Assembly (NCBI GenBank): GCA_013694585.1
Contig: JACDCB010000204.1
Span: 1-46,368, forward strand
Direction: 5' to 3'
Length of the DNA: 46,368 nucleotides
Origin: Candidatus Nitrosopumilus sp.
Lineage (GTDB): Archaea > Thermoproteota > Nitrososphaeria > Nitrososphaerales > Nitrososphaeraceae
This document shows, one piece after another, positions 34,864-43,873 of the stretch (the first letter of the stretch is position 1; the number at the start of each line of letters is the position of its first letter). The position numbers and the translations under genes were made by a program. The notes beneath the pieces were generated by a model, which saw only the letters and a program-made list of their open reading frames with translations, ran no database searches and was not told the origin of the DNA.

Positions 34864-35844
34864 TCAACATGGTTTTAGCATGACAAGATTGAACCAATTA
34901 TTGTTATCAGAAAAAATCTTTTCTATCGAAAAACCAGATCGAATTGCTAATCTTTGAATTTTGTCTTCACTATATTTGTAAGAGCTTTCAGTGTGAATAG
35001 TTTCACCCTGAGGTATATGAAATATTTTATCATATCCTGATATTCTGACTTCTTGATCTGATTTAGATTTGAGATGCATCTCCATACGATCTTTTTCCTT
35101 GTTAAAGAAGGCATAATGAACATATTCATGAAGGTCAAAATTACACCCCAACTCTCTATTCATTCGAGTTAATAAATTTAAATTAAATTGAGCAGTGTAT
35201 CCTGCTTTATCATTATAAGCAGGTTCGATGAGAATTTCATCCTTTATCATATCAAAACCAACAAGAAGGTAGTCCTTATCATTCATGTTAAGTCTGACAG
35301 CCTTTAAAAAGTCTCTAGCTTCATCAATTTCAAAATTTCCTATACTAGAACCAAAGAAAATTATTAGTTTAGAAAATGAATCGAATTTAAAATTGTTCTC
35401 AAACAAGATATTATTGCAATCTTTGATCCCATTTATGTAATCATTAGGAATACCTTTAATCATTATATTCTCATTCTGTGTTTCCAGATCAGTTACCACA
35501 GAATCTAAGAAATTGAAGGAAATATCTATTGGAAAGTAATACAGTTTATCTTGCCTTTTCAGTATCATGTCGAACAGATGCTTGGTTTTTTTTGAACTAC
35601 CACTTCCCATCTCTATTAAAATGATCTCTTTTTGAATATCCTGTAAAATCTTATACGAATATCCTTCTAGTATACTACTTTCTGTTCTAGTTGGATAATA
35701 TTCAGGTTGAACAGTAATTTGTTCAAATAAGTATGAACCTCTACTATCATATAAATATTTAGAAGGTATCGATTTCTGAATAGGATTAGATAGTCCTTTC
35801 AAGATATCGGTTCTAAATCCTTCGATGTTATCATCCAAATTCAA
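34864..35844 (-). CDS. egtD: EgtD-type histidine N-alpha-methyltransferase
   Basis: A 326-residue SAM-dependent methyltransferase of the EgtD family, which trimethylates histidine to hercynine, the first step towards ergothioneine. SIPSKYLYDSRGSYLFEQIT and YPTRTE open the family domain; LIEMGSGSSKKT is the SAM loop and FFGSSIGNF follows. Residues known to bind the substrate in Mycobacterium EgtD have counterparts at a constant offset of four: N170, Y210, and E286 with S288 in HTESSYK. This supports histidine as substrate. TTG start. EgtB, which adds sulfur, is not in the window, so whether ergothioneine or only hercynine is made stays open. Confidence 0.88.
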   Translation of the reverse strand: MNLDDNIEGFRTDILKGLSNPIQKSIPSKYLYDSRGSYLFEQITVQPEYYPTRTESSILEGYSYKILQDIQKEIILIEMGSGSSKKTKHLFDMILKRQDKLYYFPIDISFNFLDSVVTDLETQNENIMIKGIPNDYINGIKDCNNILFENNFKFDSFSKLIIFFGSSIGNFEIDEARDFLKAVRLNMNDKDYLLVGFDMIKDEILIEPAYNDKAGYTAQFNLNLLTRMNRELGCNFDLHEYVHYAFFNKEKDRMEMHLKSKSDQEVRISGYDKIFHIPQGETIHTESSYKYSEDKIQRLAIRSGFSIEKIFSDNNNWFNLVMLKPC

Positions 35845-35870
35845 ATTTTACTTAATGTTTAGGAGTAAGA

Positions 35871-35880
35871 TATAAATATT
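35871..35880 (-). promoter_or_regulatory. TATA-like box of egtD
   Basis: On the minus strand AATATTTATA lies about 31 nt before the TTG start of egtD, implying its own promoter in the 101-base gap behind cofH and a very short leader. Confidence 0.4.
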
Positions 35881-35945
35881 TTTGTTATCATCGCCTATTC
35901 TCATAGGATAATAACCCTTGCATCTGCCTTACTTACATGCACCAG

Positions 35946-37193
35946 TTAACTTTTCTTATACCTGAAGCTATTCAATTTGATCAATTCATTGTATGATCCA
36001 AATCTGTCAGGATTGATTTTGTCGAGAGAATTTTCTGACTCGATTTCCTCTCTAGTCCTAAAATCTTTTATGATTTCATATTTTGATGTTCTCTGTGCTG
36101 GGATCTTACCTGCCGCCTTGATGATTTTTCGCATATCCACAGGCCTTATAAATTGTCCATACTGCGATCCCGCAGAAGTTGATATACTCTCGTTAATTAA
36201 ACAGCCGCCCAGGTCATTTGCTCCAGCACTGAGCAATATTTGGGATAATTTTGGTCCCTCTTTAACCCACGAAACCTGAAGATTGTCAATAAAATTATTG
36301 AAGAAAATTCGTGAAATCGCATGCATTTTCAAAATTTCTATACCGTCAGCTCCGGGCCTTATGTTTTTGACTAAATGATGATTTGACATTGGAGCGTCGT
36401 AGTGAACGTAACTTAAAGGAACAAATTCTGTGAATTTTCCATGTTGTTTTTGAATATTTCTAATTATCTCTAAATGAGCAACAATATCGCTATTGCTTTC
36501 GACATGCCCATACATTATTGTGGAAGTGGTTGGTATGTTAAGCTTGTGTGCTGTAGAAATTACATCGATCCATTGATCTATGGTAATTCGACCTGGAGAA
36601 ATCTTGTTTCTTATCTCCTTTACAAGAATCTCCGCTGAGGTTCCAGGCAAGCTTCCTAGACCGGCCTCCTTTAACATTTTTAAATAATCATGAATTTTTG
36701 TGTTAGACAATGTAGATCCATACAATATTTCCTCTGGGGAGAAGGCATGAATATGTATCTCAGGTAATTCCTTCTTTATCGCTTTGCATATGTCGACGTA
36801 AAAAAAACCATCCATTTTAGGAGGCAATCCTGCCTGGATACATATTTCAGTAGCTCCAAACTGCCATGCTTCTTTAGCCCTCCTTACTATCTCTTCAATT
36901 GGTAAAAGATAACCTTCTTCCACTCTAAAATCTCTGCTGAAGGCACAAAATCCACATTGCTTTATACAAACATTTGTAAAATTAATATTTCTATTTATAA
37001 CATAAGTCACAATTTCACCATTAGTACGCCTTCTCAGTTCATCAGCAACACGAATTATGGCGGATAAACTAGGTCCAGTATCTTCAAACAGCTTTAATGT
37101 ATCGGCCGATGAGATTTCCTTCCCATCTAAAGCCCTTCCAAGGATCGAAGAGATTTCAGGATCGATATTTCTAAATATATTCTCAATATTCAT
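35946..37193 (-). CDS. cofH: FO synthase subunit 2 (CofH), radical SAM
   Basis: A 415-residue radical SAM enzyme. CVCIKQCGFCAFSR-type motif (NVCIKQCGFC) gives the CX3CX2C iron-sulfur cluster site after VTYVINRNINFTN, the CofH lead-in. CIQAGLPPKMDGFFYVDI, IHAFSPEEI and LGSLPGTSAEIL are CofH motifs. With CofG it builds the deazaflavin chromophore FO of coenzyme F420 from tyrosine and a ribityl pyrimidine. The start ATG overlaps the end of cofG by 11 bases, so translation is coupled. Normal length. Confidence 0.95.
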   Translation of the reverse strand: MNIENIFRNIDPEISSILGRALDGKEISSADTLKLFEDTGPSLSAIIRVADELRRRTNGEIVTYVINRNINFTNVCIKQCGFCAFSRDFRVEEGYLLPIEEIVRRAKEAWQFGATEICIQAGLPPKMDGFFYVDICKAIKKELPEIHIHAFSPEEILYGSTLSNTKIHDYLKMLKEAGLGSLPGTSAEILVKEIRNKISPGRITIDQWIDVISTAHKLNIPTTSTIMYGHVESNSDIVAHLEIIRNIQKQHGKFTEFVPLSYVHYDAPMSNHHLVKNIRPGADGIEILKMHAISRIFFNNFIDNLQVSWVKEGPKLSQILLSAGANDLGGCLINESISTSAGSQYGQFIRPVDMRKIIKAAGKIPAQRTSKYEIIKDFRTREEIESENSLDKINPDRFGSYNELIKLNSFRYKKS

Positions 37194-38412
37194 TATTAAT
37201 GAACTCCTCTCTGACCAAGCCGTATTTATCTATCAACGGTTCTATATAGTCTTTAAGGTCATTATGCACAAATTTCCCTGACAAGTCCGAATTAATTATG
37301 TATTTTGGATACACCGGCAAACGTGCCCTTAATTTAAATCCTTTTTTTCTTGTTACTGTACTAATATTTTCAATAGTTGGCCATGGTGATTCTGGATTGA
37401 CATGATCTGGTGTAATCGGTGAAATGCCGCCCCAATCATTGATCCCAGCATCAAGGTAATTTGAATATACGTCTGGGCTTAAGTTGGGTGGGACCTGAAG
37501 ACTAATATCTTCCAAAATTATTCGAGCTGCTGTAATACATCTTAAAAAGTATGGATATGAAGGCGATTTTGCATATTCCATTAGGGTCCCTTTCTTTGGT
37601 AAAAAATTTTGCATAATTACTTCTTGAATGTGACCATATTTCTTATTAATATTATTTATTAGTAACAAGGATTCAACTACTTCTTCAAAACTTTCATCTA
37701 TACCTATTAAGAGTCCTGTAGTAATTGGAAAATTAAGTTCACCAGCTGAAATTAATGATTTTAATCTTACTTTAGGGTTTTTGCTTGGAGCTTTTTCATG
37801 AGCTTTCCCTTTATCAGTCAACCGTTCGCTAGAACTCTCCAGCATCATACCCAAACTTGCATTAGTAGATTTTAGCATAGACATCTCTTTTTTTGTCAGG
37901 CTACCAGCATTTGTGTGAGGTAACATTCCAGTCTGTGAGAGTATTTTTTCACTTAGATCTGCCAATAACTCGGACAGATTCTGATATCCAAGTACTGTAA
38001 GCCACCTTTTGGCCTCTTTATATTTAATCTCGGGTCTCTCACCGGTTACAATCAATGCTTCAGTACATCTTGCTTCCTTTCCCAGTTTAGCAATTGCTAT
38101 TGCTTGAGATGGGCTTAGCATAACAGCTTCGGCCTCAGTAGGTTCTTTCTTGTATGTACAATATGAACATGAATCTTTACACAAATTAATTAAATTGATA
38201 AAAACTTTTCTTGAGTACGTGACAAACTTGTTGTCTATCTTGTTACGGAGTGAAGTGGCTAATATGCTAAGGTCGTTAATCTCAGCATTGAACAACAAAT
38301 CCTTGAGTTCGTAATTGTCAATCGTTTTTTTTTCGATTATCTTATAAATGATTTCGTTGGAAAAGAATTTTTTTGATAAATATTGATGGTTTTGGATTCC
38401 ATGTACAGTCAT
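37183..38412 (-). CDS. cofG: FO synthase subunit 1 (CofG), radical SAM
   Basis: A 409-residue radical SAM enzyme that closes the FO ring after CofH action. SRKVFINLINLCKDSCSYCTYKKEP carries the CX3CX2C cluster motif; EALIVTGERPE, GMLPHTNAGSLT and GMMLESSSERL are CofG signatures, along with the late INDWGGISPITPDHVNPESPWP segment. The N-terminal 60 residues (ELKDLLFNAEINDLSILATSLRNK) form an extra helical lead resembling the biotin-synthase-like fold of CofH, longer than in many CofG proteins. First gene of the cofG-cofH pair. Confidence 0.95.
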   Translation of the reverse strand: MTVHGIQNHQYLSKKFFSNEIIYKIIEKKTIDNYELKDLLFNAEINDLSILATSLRNKIDNKFVTYSRKVFINLINLCKDSCSYCTYKKEPTEAEAVMLSPSQAIAIAKLGKEARCTEALIVTGERPEIKYKEAKRWLTVLGYQNLSELLADLSEKILSQTGMLPHTNAGSLTKKEMSMLKSTNASLGMMLESSSERLTDKGKAHEKAPSKNPKVRLKSLISAGELNFPITTGLLIGIDESFEEVVESLLLINNINKKYGHIQEVIMQNFLPKKGTLMEYAKSPSYPYFLRCITAARIILEDISLQVPPNLSPDVYSNYLDAGINDWGGISPITPDHVNPESPWPTIENISTVTRKKGFKLRARLPVYPKYIINSDLSGKFVHNDLKDYIEPLIDKYGLVREEFINNEY

Positions 38413-38530
38413 TTATTTTTAATGAATCTACATAGTGAATCTTTACATTAAAGCCTTACTATGATAAAGTTCAAATTGATAGTTATAGGTAAAAATATTT
38501 CTCAATTAATCAATATTCATGCAGAGATAA

Positions 38531-38545
38531 TATAAAATATTTTAA
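38531..38545 (+). promoter_or_regulatory. TATA-like region of the B12-binding subunit gene
   Basis: TATAAAATATTTTAA, about 27-41 nt before the ATG, in the divergent spacer shared with cofG. Confidence 0.4.
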
Positions 38546-38571
38546 GCCCGGGATATATGATATTATAGTAT

Positions 38572-39024
38572 ATGACCACTTCATTGATCAAGGAAACTTC
38601 AGAGAAGGAAAATTCAAAAGACCTATCTCAAAAAAAAATCAGGATTTTGGTTACAAAACTGGGTTTGGATGGTCACGACCGGGGTGCCCTAGTAATTTGC
38701 AGAGCCCTTAGAGATTCCGGCATGGAAGTAATATATTCCGGATTATTCTGTACACCTGAACAAGTTGTAAAAACTGCTATTGAGGAGGATGTAGATGTGA
38801 TTGCGATGAGTTTACTTAATGGCGCTCACTTAACATTATTTCCGAAAGTATCTCGTTTGCTAAGGGAACAGAATGTTCAAAACATGTTATTGGTAGGAGG
38901 AGGGGTAATACCTGAATCAGATAAGAGCGAATTAGAAAAGGCAGGTATCACAGGGAATTTTGGACCAGGTACTTCTCTCAATAAAATTATTGAACATATC
39001 GTAAAAAATGTAAAAAGAAAGTGA
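38572..39024 (+). CDS. Coenzyme B12-binding subunit of methylmalonyl-CoA mutase family
   Basis: A 150-residue cobalamin-binding domain. LVTKLGLDGHDRGALVI bears the DxHxxG cobalt-ligating motif, SLLNGAHLTLFPKV the SxL-type loop and MLLVGGGVIP the GG motif that contacts the nucleotide tail. The separate small polypeptide matches archaeal two-subunit mutases, in which the catalytic subunit is encoded elsewhere. In ammonia-oxidising archaea methylmalonyl-CoA mutase serves the 3-hydroxypropionate/4-hydroxybutyrate carbon fixation cycle. A 22-residue charged leader precedes the fold. The partner gene is not in the window; a related mutase (for example isobutyryl-CoA) cannot be excluded. Confidence 0.9.
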   Translation: MTTSLIKETSEKENSKDLSQKKIRILVTKLGLDGHDRGALVICRALRDSGMEVIYSGLFCTPEQVVKTAIEEDVDVIAMSLLNGAHLTLFPKVSRLLREQNVQNMLLVGGGVIPESDKSELEKAGITGNFGPGTSLNKIIEHIVKNVKRK

Positions 39025-39057
39025 TCTAGTTGTATCGCTGAAGATGGACTTTGAGAA

Positions 39058-40062
39058 TTACTCTACCCTCTCTTTTGGCCACATCATTTTCCTCAAATCT
39101 TTGCCAACTCTTTCAATTTCATGATTCTCTAATTCCTGAAGCATAAGACTAAAAGCCGATTTTTTATCCTTCTTGTAATTGTTGACCCACTCGGTTGCAA
39201 ATTGTCCTGATTGGATCTCCGTTAAAACATCCTTCATTTTTGCTTTAGAGTCTCCGTCAATGACACGTTTACCTCTAGTAAGCCCGCCATATCTTGCAGT
39301 TTCACTGACTCTATTGTACATGCCAGTAATCCCATACTTTTGTATGAGATCTACAATTAATTTCAATTCGTGCAAGCACTCGAAATAGGCTATTTCTGGT
39401 TGATAACCTGCTTCTACTAGTGTTTCAAAAGACTTGAGGATCATCTGGTGAACCCCACCGCATAAATCGACTTGCTCCCCAAACCAATCAGTTTCAACTT
39501 CTTCTTTAAATGTGGTTTCTAAAACGCCCGGCTTTGTGCTCCCAATTGCTTTGGCTAGTGCAAGTGTTTTTGCCCAAGCTTTTTTTGTATAATCCTGATG
39601 TACCGCAACGAGCGAAGGAGTCCCAAACCCATCCAGATACAATTCCCGTACTCGTTGACCTGGTCCTTTTGGTGCAATCATTATGACGTCAATATTCTTA
39701 GGAGGATCAATCCACTTCCAATGAATAGCGGCGCCATGTGAAAAACTGATCGCCTTATTTTCTGTCAAATATGGAGCGATTTCGCTTTTGAAAGTCGCCT
39801 CTTGCTCCATGTCTGGAATTAGTATATGTATAATATCAGACTCTTTAACTGCATCACTGACGCTCTTTACTATGTGATTTTCATTTTGTGCTTTTGCCCA
39901 AGTCTTCCCGTTTGGGCGCAATCCAAGACAAACATCAAGACCTGAATCTTTCATATTAGAAGCTTGCGCTGCACCTTGAATACCGTACCCAATGACAGCA
40001 ATCATTAGATTTTTTAATGGATCCAAAGAGACCTCATTGTCAAGCCATCTCCTTATTGTCAT
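39058..40062 (-). CDS. ilvC: Ketol-acid reductoisomerase
   Basis: A 334-residue class I enzyme that converts acetolactate or acetohydroxybutyrate in valine, leucine and isoleucine synthesis. The dinucleotide fold is MIAVIGYGIQGAAQASNMKDSGLDV, followed by IMIAPKGPGQRVRELY and the metal-binding knot VETDWFGEQVDLCGGVH. The C-terminal knotted helices (YNRVSETARYGGLTRG) are complete. It sits 62 nt after tyrA on the same strand; ilvB, ilvN and ilvD are not adjacent, so it appears attached to the aromatic cluster. Confidence 0.96.
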   Translation of the reverse strand: MTIRRWLDNEVSLDPLKNLMIAVIGYGIQGAAQASNMKDSGLDVCLGLRPNGKTWAKAQNENHIVKSVSDAVKESDIIHILIPDMEQEATFKSEIAPYLTENKAISFSHGAAIHWKWIDPPKNIDVIMIAPKGPGQRVRELYLDGFGTPSLVAVHQDYTKKAWAKTLALAKAIGSTKPGVLETTFKEEVETDWFGEQVDLCGGVHQMILKSFETLVEAGYQPEIAYFECLHELKLIVDLIQKYGITGMYNRVSETARYGGLTRGKRVIDGDSKAKMKDVLTEIQSGQFATEWVNNYKKDKKSAFSLMLQELENHEIERVGKDLRKMMWPKERVE

Positions 40063-40124
40063 GACTTAAAATGAAAATGAAATCATATATGTTCTTATTG
40101 ATCCAGATAGATTTGTTAAATAAT

Positions 40125-41084
40125 TCAATTATTTAAAAACCTGTAGAGCAAATCATAAGAGTGGTCAATATCAATTTGATTCTTGATATTTTTTTTTGTA
40201 CCGATAACAAGGTTCTGCAAGTACCTTTCGTCTTTTTGTTCCACTTTCTTTGATATCCTGTCATAGATCTTGCCATACTTTTTGATTATTTCAATGGATT
40301 TGTCGCTACCCAAAAACAGGTTCAAGAAAAGTGGCGCATCGTCGGTTAATATACTCTCACTAAGTAACGATTGAATTCTATATGAACTACCCGCTAACTG
40401 TTTCAAAAATTTTAGCAAATCTTTTTCCATTTTCAGTGATTTACTAGTTGAAATTTCAATCAAAAGTTTCGAAAAAACAAGATTAATAAAGTAAATTAAA
40501 CTTATAAGAATAGCTACGAGAGTATCGTGTTTTTCTGGAGTATCAATTAAAATTATTCTATATCTTGGGAATAATCTATTCAAGATTCTTGATTCCATTC
40601 TGATACTAATTAAATTCAGGGGCACATGCATTATTATATTCCTTGAAGAACTAACTTGAGCACCTGGCCCAAACATTGGGTGGATACAAAGAAATCTCAA
40701 GCTACTGTATTTTATTGAAATACTTGACATATATTTATGAATAGAATTTTTTACTGAAGAAATTTCAATAAGAGTTGTACCTGGTCTTAATATCATTATA
40801 TATTTATCAAGGATCCTAAGTGTTTCCTTAATTGGAGTACACAAAATTATTATATCTGACTCTTCAACAAATTTAGTGATACTCTCGGAAGTATAAGCAT
40901 TCTCGAATTCTGACATTTTAAAGTATTCAATCCGATTAATGTCAACTAGAAAGATCTTTTCTATTTTGATCGTTTTTTTGCTTAAATATTGATCTTCAGA
41001 TTGCTCTTTACGTAGATTAATAAAATAATCAAAAAACCATTTTCCCATTCTCCCGGCCGCTCCAACAATTAATACGTTTGACAT
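40125..41084 (-). CDS. tyrA: Prephenate dehydrogenase
   Basis: A 319-residue NAD(P)-dependent enzyme that converts prephenate to hydroxyphenylpyruvate for tyrosine. SNVLIVGAAGRMGKWFFDYF is the nucleotide loop, IIILCTPIKETLRIL the second strand, EISSVKNSIH the substrate-side Ser, and FLCIHPMFGPGAQVS contains the catalytic histidine. An insert with acidic/lysine-rich residues (RKEQSEDQYLSKKTIKIEK, about 26-44) lengthens the region after the first helix. No ACT domain, so feedback by tyrosine through ACT is not expected. It follows the mutase-aminotransferase gene by 48 nt. Confidence 0.88.
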   Translation of the reverse strand: MSNVLIVGAAGRMGKWFFDYFINLRKEQSEDQYLSKKTIKIEKIFLVDINRIEYFKMSEFENAYTSESITKFVEESDIIILCTPIKETLRILDKYIMILRPGTTLIEISSVKNSIHKYMSSISIKYSSLRFLCIHPMFGPGAQVSSSRNIIMHVPLNLISIRMESRILNRLFPRYRIILIDTPEKHDTLVAILISLIYFINLVFSKLLIEISTSKSLKMEKDLLKFLKQLAGSSYRIQSLLSESILTDDAPLFLNLFLGSDKSIEIIKKYGKIYDRISKKVEQKDERYLQNLVIGTKKNIKNQIDIDHSYDLLYRFLNN

Positions 41085-41132
41085 TTTTGATTTTTCAGTT
41101 CACTGTGGAAATTACTCTTAAAAAAGTAATTG

Positions 41133-42647
41133 TTAGAGTTTATCAACCAAGTTACTAATGATCCCTAAACCTTCTATCATTTTCTTTTCCTCTAAACAGG
41201 TAGATAATCTTATGTAATCAGAATAATTTGATCCGAACCCGCTTCCTGGTGCAACCGCTACTCCATGATTTAATAACAGTTCTACAAGTTTCAAGTCAGT
41301 TAAATTTAAATCATGACTGATCCTTGCAAAAACATACATTGCTCCTTCGGGGAGAGTGAATTCGAATGGTAATTTTTTCAAAAGTTTACACATTTTATCT
41401 AATCGCTTCTGTATTATCATGTTATGTCTTTCAGGATCGGAATTCAACGCACCCAATGCACAAAATTGCATTGGCTCTGCTACTGATGTTAAAGCCAATG
41501 CTTGTATTTTGTTAAGCTTGTTGATTAATTGGTTGTCTCTAGAATATGCATAGCCTACCCTGAATCCAGTCATCGCGAATGTTTTTGAAAACGATCCTAC
41601 TAGTATTGATTTGTCATAGTCGAAATTAATAACGCTCTGAAAAGGTTTGTAAGCGTAATTAGAATACACTTCATCACTGAGTACATAAATATCTTTTTTG
41701 CGAGCTATGTCTATTATTTTCTTGTATGTCATATTACTTAGGATTTTACCTGTTGGATTATTGGGATAATTTAGACAAATTATTTTAGTATTAATATTAA
41801 TTTGATTTTCTATTTCAGAAATATCAGGCTCCCAATTCTGTTCTAAATTTGTCTTTACTATCCTAGTCTTTACGCCCAGATAATTTGCGCAATCATTGCA
41901 AGCAGGCCAAGCCGGTTCAATTGTAATTATTTCATCACCGGGACTCAACAGGGCAGAGAACGCACAAAATATTCCGAACCTACCTCCTGGGGTAACAATT
42001 ATCTTGTTAGGATCTATTGGTTCAAAAATATCGTAGCCATTTTTTTCTGAAAACTCAGAAATATAATTTGACAAACCTATGCGCAGATCTTTGATACCGG
42101 CAGTTTGAGTGTAATAAAACTTGCGCATTTCATATATCTTGGCTAGTTCATTCTTGACTTCTATAGGAGGTAGAAAATCAGGTTCTCCGACTTCCATATG
42201 TATTATTTTGAATCCTTGTAACTCCAGATTTTTTGCTGCATTAAAGACATCTAAATGAGATTTGATTGCAAATTTGCGAACCCCCTTTTCATTCTTCACA
42301 ACAGTGGACAGTGAGGACTGGGCCGGGGAATTGTTGGTAGGATTCATTTTTTCTTGACTAACCTTTATTTGATTTTTTTCCAAATTCTGGATTCTAATTG
42401 ATTCGTTGATTAACATGTTAACAATCCTTCCAGAAAATTCTGGATCTAAATTTAAATATTTTGAGTTACTAAACAAGTAGCTCTTGATCCCTAATTCCAC
42501 CTTATCGTCAATAATATCTAAATCTAAATTGGTCTTTATCATTCCGATTTTTCTTGCAATCTCCATCCTTTGATTGACAAGCTTCATAATCTGGTTTGTA
42601 ATTTCTTTCATATCATTTCTCAAGATATTGACTTCTTCTATCGACAT
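41133..42647 (-). CDS. Chorismate mutase-aminotransferase fusion
   Basis: A 504-residue fusion. Residues 1-90 form an AroQ-type chorismate mutase: RNDMKEITNQIMKLVNQRMEIARKIGMIK with the conserved Arg and Lys, and a second helix pair to NMLINESIRIQ. A Ser/Asn-rich linker (about 95-125) leads to a fold type I aminotransferase (127-504): MEVGEPDFLPP, ITPGGRFGIFCAF, NYPNNPTGKIL and SFSKTFAMTGFRVGYAY with the PLP lysine. Mutase makes prephenate for TyrA or prephenate dehydratase, and the aminotransferase likely acts on aromatic oxo acids or prephenate. It lies 10 nt after aroC and 48 nt before tyrA, so the fusion links successive steps. Confidence 0.9.
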   Translation of the reverse strand: MSIEEVNILRNDMKEITNQIMKLVNQRMEIARKIGMIKTNLDLDIIDDKVELGIKSYLFSNSKYLNLDPEFSGRIVNMLINESIRIQNLEKNQIKVSQEKMNPTNNSPAQSSLSTVVKNEKGVRKFAIKSHLDVFNAAKNLELQGFKIIHMEVGEPDFLPPIEVKNELAKIYEMRKFYYTQTAGIKDLRIGLSNYISEFSEKNGYDIFEPIDPNKIIVTPGGRFGIFCAFSALLSPGDEIITIEPAWPACNDCANYLGVKTRIVKTNLEQNWEPDISEIENQININTKIICLNYPNNPTGKILSNMTYKKIIDIARKKDIYVLSDEVYSNYAYKPFQSVINFDYDKSILVGSFSKTFAMTGFRVGYAYSRDNQLINKLNKIQALALTSVAEPMQFCALGALNSDPERHNMIIQKRLDKMCKLLKKLPFEFTLPEGAMYVFARISHDLNLTDLKLVELLLNHGVAVAPGSGFGSNYSDYIRLSTCLEEKKMIEGLGIISNLVDKL

Positions 42648-42657
42648 TTCCGAATAC

Positions 42658-43767
42658 CTACTTTATTACTCTCGGTATGAGATTAGATTTAAAACAACTA
42701 TCTAGCACCACAATGGCAGCAATACTATCTACCACCGGTGGCGCTCTGGGAACCACACACGGATCATGTCTCCCTGTTACAATTAATTGAGTTTCGCTCA
42801 TATCTTTCAAATTTACAGTCTTCTGAGGTCGCGCTATAGAAGCAGCTGGTTTAAATGCAACCCTAAATACCAAGGGCATCCCATCAGTAATCCCTCCTAA
42901 TATTCCGCCAGATTTGTTTGTATCAGTAATAATGTGACCAGTGGATTTATCAATTACAAATGAATCATTATTTTCAGACCCTTTCATTGTTGAACCTCTA
43001 AATCCAGATCCAAATTCAAGTCCTTTTACTGCAGGAATGCTAAATATCCCTTTTGATATTTCAGATTCAATCGATTCAAAAATCGGCTCCCCTAATCCAA
43101 CGGGCACGCCTCGTACTATGCATTCAATTATGCCCCCTAATGAATCACCGTCCCTTCTAGCAGACAATATTGAATTCTTCATTTTCAATGCTGTTTCCGC
43201 GTCAGGACAACGAACATCATTCAAATATCTATTTTTAGAAAGGGTATCAAAAGGCATGTTACTAGAATCCATAGTTATATCCCCAATTGATTTGGTGTAA
43301 CTTATTATTTCAATATTTAAATAGTTCTTTAATATTTTCAAGGCTACTGCTCCTCCCATCGCTATAGTCGCCGTCAATCTGCCTGAAAATCGTCCGCTTC
43401 CCCTAAAGTCATTAAATCCACCATATTTTACAAAAGCCGTATAGTCAGCATGACCAGGCCTAGGTTTTGACATGAATTCATCATATGAACGGGAATCTGA
43501 ATCCTTGTTCCAAATAATCATACAAATTGGTGCACCAGTCGTGAACCCGTTGAAAACACCTGATAGTATTTCAACTGTATCAGTTTCTTTTCTTTGGGTA
43601 GTAATGATTGATTGTCCAGGTTTCCTTAAATCAAGTAGTGGCTGAACATCGGTCTCTGATAGCTGTAATCCGGCCGGACAGCCATCGATGATAGCTCCTA
43701 TACATTTGCCATGACTTTCACCGAAACTTGACACAGTAAAGTGATCCCCAAGCGTATTTGATGGCAT
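42658..43767 (-). CDS. aroC: Chorismate synthase
   Basis: A 369-residue flavin-dependent lyase producing chorismate from EPSP. FTVSSFGESHGKCIGAIIDGCPAGL is the first signature, GSGRFSGRLTATIAMGGAVAL the second and TGRHDPCVVPRAPPVVDSIAAIVVLD the third; a His is kept in each catalytic position. No fused flavin reductase. Located between aroA and the mutase-aminotransferase gene (10 nt apart), consistent with one aromatic operon; the 106-base gap to aroA may hold an internal promoter. Confidence 0.97.
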   Translation of the reverse strand: MPSNTLGDHFTVSSFGESHGKCIGAIIDGCPAGLQLSETDVQPLLDLRKPGQSIITTQRKETDTVEILSGVFNGFTTGAPICMIIWNKDSDSRSYDEFMSKPRPGHADYTAFVKYGGFNDFRGSGRFSGRLTATIAMGGAVALKILKNYLNIEIISYTKSIGDITMDSSNMPFDTLSKNRYLNDVRCPDAETALKMKNSILSARRDGDSLGGIIECIVRGVPVGLGEPIFESIESEISKGIFSIPAVKGLEFGSGFRGSTMKGSENNDSFVIDKSTGHIITDTNKSGGILGGITDGMPLVFRVAFKPAASIARPQKTVNLKDMSETQLIVTGRHDPCVVPRAPPVVDSIAAIVVLDSCFKSNLIPRVIK

Positions 43768-43873
43768 GAATAAATTTTTAGTTGTAATTCTGATATATTA
43801 TTATTTTTAATAATTATCTCGTACCTGAAAGTTCATTCCTGGTTCGCCCACACACCAAGTAGACTCGTTAGTT

